DNA of 64,000 bases from Norana najaformis (lineage: Eukaryota > Annelida > Clitellata > Crassiclitellata > Hormogastridae): contig OZ029915.1 of NCBI GenBank assembly GCA_964023275.1, positions 1,037,131 through 1,101,130 of the forward strand, given 5' to 3'. Of the stretch, positions 1 to 11,400 are shown piece after piece. Within the stretch, counting starts at the first letter, position 1. Each line of letters opens with the position of its first letter. Below the pieces are notes generated by a model. It was not told the origin of the DNA. It worked only from the letters and a program-made list of their open reading frames with translations, and ran no database searches. The position numbers and the translations under genes were made by a program.

Positions 1-201
1 GATGTTGATTATAGTAGTAACGGTGACAATGATGAAGCTGATTAGTATAATAGTGATGCTAGTATGATGAGTCTGAGGTTGATGATGATAATGAGGAAGG
101 ATTCTTCCCTTTCTTGTCATCATTTGATGTTTTTTTCTGGCACAACAGAAGTTTTTGGAACAGACCAGATTAGATTATCTAATAATTTCGTTGTTCTTTA
201 G

Positions 202-287
202 GGAGTCGAGGGATTTGAGGAGCTCAGGAAATGTCTGAAGCATGGCACAGATATGTCAAGGGATCTTGCTAGTCTGCTGCAAGAAAG
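202..287 (+). CDS. NOSTRIN: nostrin exon a, start of F-BAR (FCH)
   Basis: Acceptor TTCTTTAG and donor GTAAGC; phase 0 in, 2 out. It encodes GVEGFEELRKCLKHGTDMSR and then DLASLLQER, the FCH helix that begins nostrin after its short first exon. No start codon lies in frame, so a 5' exon is missing from the window. The donor abuts a 37-bp minisatellite. Confidence 0.88.
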
Positions 288-3200
288 GTAAGCCACTGAG
301 CCACGTATTCAGCTGGGTTCTGGCTGTAGCCACTGAGCCACATATTCAGCTGGGTTCTGGCTGTAGCTACTGAGCCATGTATTGAGCTGGGTTCTGGCTG
401 TAGCCACTGAGCCACATATTCAGCTGGGTTCTGGCTGTAGCCACTGAGCCACATATTCAGCTGGGTTCTGGCTGTAGCCACTGAGTCACGTATTGAGCTG
501 GGTTCTGGCTGTAGCCACTGAGCCACATATTCAGCTGGGTTCTGGCTGTAGCCACTGAGCCACATATTCAGCTGGGTTCTGGCTGTAGCCACTGAGTCAC
601 GTATTGAGCTGGGTTCTGGCTGTAGCCACTGAGTCACGTATTGAGCTGGGTTCTGGCTGTAGCCACTGAGTCACGTATTGAGCTGGGTTCTGGCTGTAGC
701 CACTGAGCCACATATTCAGCTGGGTTCTGGCTGTAGCCACTGAGCCACATATTCAGCTGGGTTCTGGCTGTAGCCACTGAGTCACGTATTGAGCTGGGTT
801 CTGGCTGTAGCCACTGAGCCACATATTCAGCTGGGTTCTGGCTGTAGCCACTGAGCCACATATTCAGCTGGGTTCTGGCTGTAGCCACTGAGTCACGTAT
901 TGAGCTGGGTTCTGGCTGTAGCCACTGAGCCACATATTCAGCTGGGTTCTGGCTGTAGCCACTGAGCCACATATTCAGCTGGGTTCTGGCTGTAGCCACT
1001 GAGCCACATATTCAGCTGGGTTCTGGCTGTAGCCACTGAGTCACGTATTGAGCTGGGTTCTGGCTGTAGCCACTGAGTCACGTATTGAGCTGGGTTCTGG
1101 CTGTAGCCACTGAGCCACATATTCAGCTGGGTTCTGGCTGTAGCCACTGAGCCACATATTCAGCTGGGTTCTGGCTGTAGCCACTGAGCCACGTATTCAG
1201 CTGGGTTCTGGCTGTAGCCACTGAGTCACGTATTGAGCTGGGTTCTGGCTGTAGCCACTGAGTCACGTATTGAGCTGGGTTCTGGCTGTAGCCACTGAGC
1301 CACATATTCAGCTGGGTTCTGGCTGTAGCCACTGAGTCACGTATTGAGCTGGGTTCTGGCTGTAGCCACTGAGCCACGTATTCAGCTGGGTTCTGGCTGT
1401 AGCCACTGAGCCACGTATTCAGCTGGGTTCTGGCTGTAGCCACTGAGCCACGTATTCAGCTGGGTTCTGGCTGTAGCCACTGAGCCACGTATTCAGCTGG
1501 GTTCTGGCTGTAGCCACTGAGCCACGTATTCAGCTGGGTTCTGGCTGTAGCTACTGAGCCATGTATTGAGCTGGGTTCCGGCTGTAGCCACTGAGCCATG
1601 TATTGAGCTGGGTTCTGGCTGTAGCCACTGAGTCACGTATTCAGCTGGGTTCTAGCTGTAGCCACTGAGCCATGTATTGAGCTGGGTTCTGGCTGTAGCC
1701 ACTGAGTCACGTATTCAGCTGGGTTCTGGCTGTAGCCACTGAGCCACGTATTCAGCTGGGTTCTGGCTGTAGCCACTGAGCCACGTATTCAGCTGGGTTC
1801 TGGCTGTAGCCACTGAGTCACGTATTGAGCTGGGTTCTGGCTGTAGCCACTGAGCCACGTATTCAGCTGGGTTCTGGCTGTAGCTACTGAGCCATGTATT
1901 GAGCTGGGTTCCGGCTGTAGCCACTGAGCTCCTCTAAGTTTGCAGGAACAACTTGTTCCAGGTCGTTACAAAGAATTCGCTCAGCAGGCACAAACCCATA
2001 ATTGTTGGATTCCTTATCCAGTGTGCTACTGAATAGACCACCATAGTGGACCTATATGTAATATCTTTGTCTCTGTGTGTGTCTGTCTGTGTCTGTCTGT
2101 CTGTCTGTCTATCTGTCTATCTGTCCTGTTTCTCTCCAGATATTGACCATTATTTGTCTACAGATTAACCTGTTTAATTCCGGGTGAACTGAATCATCAC
2201 TCAGGCCACAATTGAGGCCTTCATCTCTTTAGCTTTATGTTTTTGTTAGCACTTTCGATTACTGACAAGTGTTAAATACTTGAATTTTTATGTATTGAAG
2301 ATAAATAATAGTTTTTAAAACACAGCTTTTAAACTTTTGCAGATCTGACGTTGAGTCGAGCTATTCCAAAGCGCTGGCAAAACTCGGAGCCAAAGTCTCA
2401 AAAGCAACGCATCTCACCATCGGGTAAGAGCTTTTAAAATGTGCCATAAATAAGTTAATCGCACTTTTTCTTGCTTACCCAGGTTGGAAGATGCTTTTGA
2501 TCGTCTCGGACGGTCGCTTCAAGTGAAATTGTAATAGACCGCTGCATTGCATGTTAAAGTAAAGGCACAAGATCAGTAGCTGGTCCAAAGCTTTGGAATT
2601 CTCTGCCTGTTTCAGTTTGTTTTGTCAAGTTTTGATGTCATTTGGGTCTAAACTTAAGACGCATCTCTTCCAACTTGCTTGCCCACCGTAGCCTGGCTTC
2701 TGGATTCTCTGACCTATCGGAATTCGACCCGGCTTCTCCAAACGGATTATGATTTTAGATTGTGATTTTGACTTGAAGCAACCATCGACTGATGTATTGA
2801 GCATTATGATAATGGTGCTATAGAAGTCATTAGATTAGATTAGCCATAGAAGTTTCCAGGTAGATTAGATTCTGATGTGTTTATCTGCTGCTAATCAACT
2901 CCCACAGTTGCTGATGCTAGGGTCGGAGAAATGTTGACCGATGGAGAGAATGTTGTAGCAAGTGAGATGGAAGCGGATATTGTGCAGCAGGAAATGGAAC
3001 ATTTAGAGTAATTACGGCATATAAATAATGGTGTGTATGGATTGTTTTTACGATGAGCATATACGAGAGATATTGTGTACAGAGGAAACTCTGTGAAACG
3101 ATGCAGCTAGAGCCAAATGAAAGTCAGTTTGAATTGTGATGAGGTTTGAAACATCTGAAATTCAGATTTACTGACTTTGTGCACATGATAAGTGAATAAA

Positions 3201-5404
3201 TGAATAAGTGAATAAATGAATAAGTGAATAAGTGAATAAATGAATAAGTGAATAAATGAATACGTGAATAAGTGATTAATCTGGGATCCATGTCTCTGTG
3301 ACCAGAGTTTGAGTCAGATTTTGTAATGATGCATGTCATGTGGAGGTTCCTGTATCGTTTAACTTTATTAAATTTAATTTTTCCCTTTTCTAAGGTTATA
3401 AATAATTTACAGAATTCAGAATGTATGGTATGCAGAAGATAACATTATACATGCCCATTACAGGTACATGGAGAGAGATACAGACAGACGATTACAAGTA
3501 CAGAGAGAGAGGGGGGGGCAGACAAAGAGGGAGAGACAGAGAGCACTGCAAGATTTAAATGCTTTTAATTCCACTGGATCTGATTTGGCTGGAGCTTAAT
3601 TTTTAACCACCTTCACCGCTCCATGTTATCTGGGTTGCTGCTGTTTTATTGGGTAATGAAAATTCTTGTTTACGCAGTGCTTCCTCAACGGTTGGCCCTT
3701 CAGGGGTTACCGTGGGTTCTCTTGACACCCTGCAGCTCACTGAGTCTGTTTGGACTCGAAATTAAGCTTACTTATTATTATCCGATAAAACTAATGTAAA
3801 AGTATATTTTATTCTAAACATATAAACGGTGGTGGTGGTTGGTGGTGGTTGTTGTCGTGGTGGTTGTCATGGTGGTGGTTGTTGTTGTGGTGGTAGTGGT
3901 GATGGTCGTAGTGGTGATGGTGGTAGTGGTGATGGTGGTAGTGGTGATGGTGGTAGTGGTGATGGTGGTAGTGGTGATGATGACAATAATAATGATTGAT
4001 GACAATGATGATGATGATGTTATTGATGGTGGTGGTGATGACGATGATGGTCTTGTTGACGAAAACGATGATAAATTTCTGATTTCGATGGGTGACCCCT
4101 TGGATGGAGCGTGTAACTTTTGGGTTACGGCCAACAATTACAGGGAATGAGTAACACTTATGAGACGGCTTTAGTTAGCAGTCGTTGGCTTTCCCGGCCG
4201 CAGCGTTTAGCAAAGCCCACTGACCTTTAGTCGGGGTCAGCATCTGTTGCGATGTATCACTTGCATCTGTGTGCTTTGAAAGGCTTTAACTGTTAACCGC
4301 CATGTCGCACGCCAATTAGTCAGTTTGTTCAATGAATATTCATGTCATTTTCGCCTTGATTTTAGTGCTGGTAATTAGGTCGATGAATATTAATTTCAGA
4401 TAATTTGTTCAGAGATTAGATTCACGCATCCCATGTAATGATGTGTACGTCTGTGTGTATGTTTGCATGTACGTCTGTGTGATTCTGTTTATATGCTTGT
4501 GTATGTGTGTTGGTTTGTGCTTGTCTGTGCGTATGTGTGTGTGGGTCTGTGTATGTTGGTGTTAATCACTGTTCAGTAAATAAGCAGATAAATAGCCTGA
4601 TTTTTGGAAGCCATATCCAGTCTTGTGTTAGGACAGGGACTTTTTTTATAGCTGAATTGAATTTTCATTTGCTGACCTTATTTCAACAGAAGTCATATTA
4701 TATGACACATGCTTTAAGGAGTATAGTGCGCTAAACTACCTTCTACCTGTACTGGGTCTGAGAAACAGATTCTTGCAATTCCTAGAGTTTTCCATAGCCA
4801 CCCTGGGGTATTGAAAGAATGCTCTGAACTTGAGTGAATGAAATAATGAATGAACAAATGAATGAATGAACGAATGAACAAAACAAGTGAATGAATGATT
4901 GAATGAATGAATGAACCAAGGATCAAACGAGCCAGTGAATGAATTCAGAAACAGATGGATGAATTATTATTGAGTTCCAAACAAATGCATTTGCACGCAG
5001 ATCACATCTTTGCTTGAAATCTTGTCTGGCCTTAGGCATGATAGCATAAGTCTGAGATGGCAGTGTCACACCAGAATTAGGCGAAATGGCCTACGAAATT
5101 ACTTACTAGTTTCTGGTTGTCGTTGTCAACCAGTAGTGTTCAGCTACTGAGTGTTGTTTGCTAGTGCGGCTTGTAGCTAAAGACTTCATCTGCTTTTAAA
5201 GCTTTTATCTGCTTCTCATTAAGAATGCACCTCAAGCCACCACTTGGCAACGTAAGTCCTCTGTCTGGTTTAGTTTTTGTGCCCCTTTCTTACTGTTTCT
5301 ATTACTCAGTATTTGTCCCTGTCTGGCTGTCTGTCTCTCTGTATCTTTCTCTGTCACTGTTTGCTGTCTTCATATGATGATCTCATTCTGTCTGTCTTTG
5401 TTTC

Positions 5405-5435
<31 letters not shown>

Positions 5436-8400
5436 CGCTGTTTGTCTCACTGTATCTATGCATGTGTCTTTCTTTCTCTCCCTGTCTTGGTGTTTAAATA
5501 AAAAATTGTAGTAAATAGAAGAAAGTTTGAATCGACCAAAACAGTTTCTTTTCAGAAAGGCTTAAAAGGTGCCACGTGTGTGCTTAGGTACATAATGCAT
5601 GAATAGCTGCATTGCAAATAATTACAGATACATTCATCCATACATAATTTACATATATATGTGTGCATACTGTGTAAATACATACATACAGTATATACAT
5701 ACTTATGTACACACATTCGTACATACTGGTATGTACTTACATTCTCACTGTACAAATAAATATTCCGTGTGAGTGAACAACTTAATTAGATTTAAATTTC
5801 ACAAGTGGCAACTGATTGACTAATACCCTGATCTTTTGTCTCTTTCGCTGAAGGACTTTGGCCGAATCTTGGTGTCTGGCTGGAGCTGAAATGGAAGCCG
5901 TGGCTGAACAGCACAGGTACTCATTAGAATGCATACTGGTACCGAGCAACCGCATACTGATACTCAACTTCTGGTAGTTAGATTACTTTTTAATGATGCT
6001 AGTATTGAACTCTTCAAGGTTTTTTAGTGTCAGTTTAGGTTTCAGATTAATCAGTGAATCAGAGATATTCGTCAATAAGTCTCTTTGATTTGTTGATCCG
6101 TTCAGTCTGTTTTTGTCTGTCCTTATTTTCCAGTCTGTCTGACTGACTGACTTAGCGTCTTAGTTGCTGACTGACTGACTGACTGAGTGTCTTAGTTGCT
6201 GACTGACTGACTGACTGAGTGAGTGTCTTAGTTGCTGACTGACTGACTGAGTGTCTTAGTTGCTGACTGACTGACTGACTGTCTTAGTTGCTGACTGACT
6301 GTCTTAGTTGCTGACTGACTGACTGTCTTAGTTGCTGACTGACTGACTGTCTTAGTTGCTGACTGACTGACTGTCTTAGTTGCTGACTGACTGACTGTCT
6401 TAGTTGCTGACTGACTGACTGTCTTAGTTGCTGACTGACTGACTGTCTTAGTTGCTGACTGACTGACTGTCTTAGTTGCTGACTGACTGACTGTCTTAGT
6501 TGCTGACTGACTGACTGTCTTAGTTGCTGACTGACTGACTGTCTTAGTTGCTGACTGACTGACTGACTGACTGACTGACTGTCTTAGTTGCTGACTGACT
6601 GACTGACTGTCTTAGTTGCTGACTGACTGACTGACTGACTGCTGGCTGACTGACTGACTGACTGACTGACTGACTGAGTCAATGTAACTATTCATAAAAC
6701 GAACCTTTTCGCATCTGTCAGCCGTATATCAATGCCTCTAAGAGGCTTAAATGTCAACAGAGGTCTAGAGATCTACAAATGTTCACACACATAAACTCAT
6801 ACATATAGATGCAGCTGTTCTCTCAATCATCCAGCTACTAAATCAATTAATCAATCATTCAATCCAGTCTTTGATTCAGAGTGTTTGTTTGACAGGGTCT
6901 TCGGTCAGGCACTGCAGGATGACGTCTGCAAGCTCATCAAGAGTCTAGTCGACACCCAGACCAAGGCCAGGAAACCCGTAAGTCTCACTCCTTAACAGAC
7001 TTACTGGTAGCAGAGTATTTTCAGCTTAAATGTAAATGTATACGTTTTTCCATAGTGACCGTGTGGCCTCGACCCTGCTCATTTTTCAATGAATTTATTG
7101 GGTGAGATCCTTCACTACCACTGCCTGTTTGAATGGGCGCCACGCCAGTTAAGGTCCCCGTGTACGGACCACGCTAGCCTGAGATTAAAATCTCTGAAAT
7201 AAGCCACAACCAGGATGCAAACCGGCATCATCATGCTCAGAGGTGCCTTGACTACACGTTAGGCAACGTAGCTAACCAGCTTACCTTAAGTCACGGTTCT
7301 TTAGATCACTTAGATAGCTGTACTATGTAAAATTGAGAGATTGCCAAAGGCGCTATATAAATTGCAAGATGCATCTATACCATGTGCTGTGGTATGTGAT
7401 GTGTTTACCTCATCTCGGCAGCTAGGGTTTAAATTCCTGTATATTCTGACGTTAAATTGAATACTGCACTATTTATTATTATTTAAATATTGTTTATTGA
7501 TATGTATTAGTTAACTGACTATTGTTTTTAATATTTACATCTGCTGGCTGAATTTATTATAATTATTTTAAGCTTATTGTGTAACTGGCTGTTGTTATAG
7601 ATGATTTACTAAGAGTTTATAAATAGAAACTTCTCTTTTCTGTTTTCAGATTGAGGCAGCAGTTGAGAAAAGTGCTAAGGCTCTTAACGATCGAAGAAAT
7701 GATGAAGCAAAAGTAAGTTTGTCAGACTGTATTAATTATCTTAATTGCAAAATGACAGGCCAACATAAGCGAAACTTATCTGTTTATAAATATTTACTAT
7801 CTGCATACATACCAGCCATGCAGTTATCTCTGATCAGCTACACAAAACCTCCTATCTTTCCCCGAAATCAGAGACTATCGGTCTGAATTCTCCCGACGTG
7901 GATTCAGCAATCCTGCACCAACCATCTGGAATAATCTCCCTGTTTACATTACTCACAACAATGTCTTGCTAGATGTATTCGTAAAGCCGCCTAAGACCTA
8001 TTTGTATCGTCTTGCTTTTGTTGTCTGTTATGGCGTCTTACTGAAGATTTCTACAGTGCCCAACGAAAGCTAAATTGTGGGAACCAGCTTATTCACAGGC
8101 TCTTAGTCAAAACAAAATCGATAGGCAAGAAGGGTTTGGTTCCAGGTCAAGATTCAAGAATGAGGCAGGCATACAGTCAGACGGGTACGGTCGCTGGTTC
8201 TGGAATTGGATCTGTAGGACAGATAGGGGAAGAAGAGGAATCAGGATAGGCAAGTCCTGCAATGCACTGACCTCATGTCCATAACCTTGGGATTTGTCCA
8301 CTGCCGGCTCAAGGGCTTAAGAAAGGGGTATGAGCGCCTCCCCTGAGTTCCTCATGGGACGTGGGAGATTTACTTTACTTTACTGTGTTTTAGCATAAAA

Positions 8401-11400
8401 AGAATGCCTTTAATCTAACGAGAGACAGAGAGAAGACGATTGAACAGGTCAACATTGCAAAGGATGGAAAGACCAAAAACGATCTAGCTAAGGTATAGCT
8501 TACTCACTTGATCTTTGAATGATTATATTTATCTTGCTTGGCTAATATTAAGGTAAAAAGGTAAAAAGGAAGGTAAGGAAGGTAAAATGGAAGGCAAGGA
8601 ATATGATCACTTGTTTATTAAGTCTTGAACAAGGAATGTTGTGGGTGGCTGCTTGGTTCTGTTCATTTGATGTATGCAGGCACAGGGGAGTTAAGACATA
8701 TCAGACTGGGTTAGTATCTGGGCAAGTGACAGTCCATGGAATGCTGTGACACTTTGCGCCTACTCAGCCCTCCATCCTTTATAATGTGGGTCAGTAGTTG
8801 AGGATCAGTGCAAGGTGTGAGCTTGAAACTCTGCCCAGTTAAGTCATTGGATTGAATTGGTCATGTTTGTGCTTTGAACTCAGACCAGCGCACGTGATCA
8901 GCTTCTTCAAGGCGTCTACATAAAGTGTTACCTTTACCTAGACGTTTCTGATGAGTTTCTGCGTAAACATGTGAACAGTTACCTTGTTGCTTCTTAGGAG
9001 TTACCGTGGAAACATGTAAACATGTAAAACAAACTTTGGCCCGTGCCTCAGATTCAGATCTACTGACCTTATGCTTGTGTTATAAGTTCTTTTCACAAAT
9101 AAATAAATAAATAAACAAACAAGTGCATCGTACATACGCTTCTTCATGTATCTCTAACATTAAGAGTTTTGACCAAAATCGTGGAATCTTTTGGCCAACA
9201 GAAAAATGCAGTAGTAATTCTATGACCAAACAGCAGTTTTTGATTTTTATGGAATTTGAAGTTTCTGCTTCACTTGTCTGTTGCTAGCTTGAGAAGAAAG
9301 TGACGCAGCTTGAAGACAGCATGGCAAAGGCGGACAAGGAATATTACGATGCCAGCCGGAAAGCAGAGGCCGCGAGACAGGACTGGGAGTCCATGGTCTT
9401 CAAGGCAAGCTTCTAATCTTATCAGCTGTAATTGTAATTGTAAGAGAAAGCATTTGTATAGCACCACTTGGAACCCTTCAAAGCCTATTTGTATGTGGCA
9501 ATTTAGTATTTCATGTTTGCAGTGGATGGACTGAAGCTTTCAGCTTCACTGCTCAGTTATGCGATTGTTTTCAGCTATGGACTCCTTTTTACTAGCAACT
9601 GGATAGTGAACAAATATCTTGTGTTTATTTTCAAATTTACCTGAATACTTATTATTTTATATTAACTGATATTTTCTGAATTTTTAGGCATGCAGTCAAC
9701 TTCAGGTCATCGAAGAACAGAGAATAACACAAATGCAAGATTTTCTGAACAGATACAACACATGTCTTTCCAGCATTGGACCAAAAATCACCAAGGTTGG
9801 CTTAAAATAGCGTTAAACTAAAATGACCCCGGTTCATTTTAAATAGCAGTGAAACAAAATTGACCAAAAGTGACCAAGATAACATTGGACCAAAATGACT
9901 GAAGTTGGTTTAAAATAGTTAAACTAAAATGACCTGAGTTCGTTTAAAATAACAACAGAACCAAATTGACCATAAATGAAAAAAATAGCGGACCAGAAAT
10001 GAGCGAGGTTGCATTAAAATGTGCCAGAAGTAAAAAGCAGAATTCTAATTTGGCTGTTCCTAAACATATGTTGCGTAGCCACTGTACATTCTGAATATTG
10101 GGTCATGTTATTCACTTATGTGTTTGTGTTTGCATCCACCAATAGAGCTGCGAGAAACTGGGTCAGGCTGTGGAAGGCATTAATGTGACCTCGGATGTGA
10201 TGAGGATATCAGAGACAAAGGGAAAACGTCCAATCCAATCAGAACAAATTCTGCTGGACTACTATGTGAGAAACACTCTATACATTTTAAAATCAAATTA
10301 CGTTAATGTTGATGATACCGTTGAACTTTGATGATACTGTTAAGTGTTCTTGATACCACTGAATGTTGATAATACTGTTAAACGTTGATGATGCTGTTAA
10401 GTGTTAATGATACCTTTGAATTTTTGTGATACTGTTGAACTTTGATGATACCACTGAACTTTGATGATACTGTTAAATGTTGATGATACTGTTAAATGTT
10501 GATGATACCTCTGAATGTTGATAATACTGTTAAATGTTGGTGATAACGTTGATGTTGATGATGCCATTGATGATACTGTTAAATGTTGATGATGATGCTG
10601 TTAAATATTGGTGATCCTGTTAAATGTTGATGATTAAGTTGAACTGTGATGATACTGTTAAATGTCGTGATACCACTGAATGTTGATGATACTGTTAAAC
10701 GATGATACTGTTAAATGTTGGTGATGATACTGTTAAATATTGATGATATTGTTAAATGTATATGATAAATTGAACTTTGATGATACTGCTGAATTTTTAT
10801 GATACTGTTAAATGTTGATACCATTGAATTTAAATTGTTAAATGTTAATGATATCATTGAACTTTGATGATACTGTTAAATGTTGATGATACTGTTGAAC
10901 TTTTATAATACCATTGAAGATGTTGAATGTTAAAGATAATGTTGAACTTTGATGGTTCTGTTAAATGTTGTTGCTAACGTTGAATGTTCATTATACCATT
11001 GATCTTTGATGATACAGTTAAATGTTGATGATACCGTTGAATGTTAATGATACTTTTGAACTTTGATAATACCACTGAACTTTGATGATCCTGTTAAAGG
11101 TTCATGATACCAAAACTTGTAAATTTGAGTAATTTATTTAGGTTTTGCTATTTTTCTTGTTACATGTGTTACTTTATGATAGGCAGAAGACAGGAGCAAC
11201 CACATGGAAATGGAACGGCGAAAACAGGCGCTCGAATACTACATTAACCTCCTAGAGCAAGAGATGGACAAAGAACGCAGAGGTCGCGAAGGGGTCGAGA
11301 GGTTAATGGACGTCTACAAGGGTCAGCCGTCGTTTGCCGATGCAGTGACGCAGGAAGATGGCGTTCAGCGACTGGCTAATGTTAGTTTTGCTCAGTTTTG

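Noticed and set aside
269..1924. Series of minus-strand open frames with a 37-residue repeat
   Set aside because: They are generated by the 37-bp minisatellite: a stop-free unit whose length is not divisible by three opens all frames in turn. The first unit overlaps the nostrin donor.
3814..4150. Val- or Thr-rich frames on both strands
   Set aside because: GGT/GAT triplet repeat; composition only.
6133..6682. CRISPR-like regular repeat
   Set aside because: Units are a 24-bp derivative of a GACT microsatellite without variable spacers, in an animal intron.
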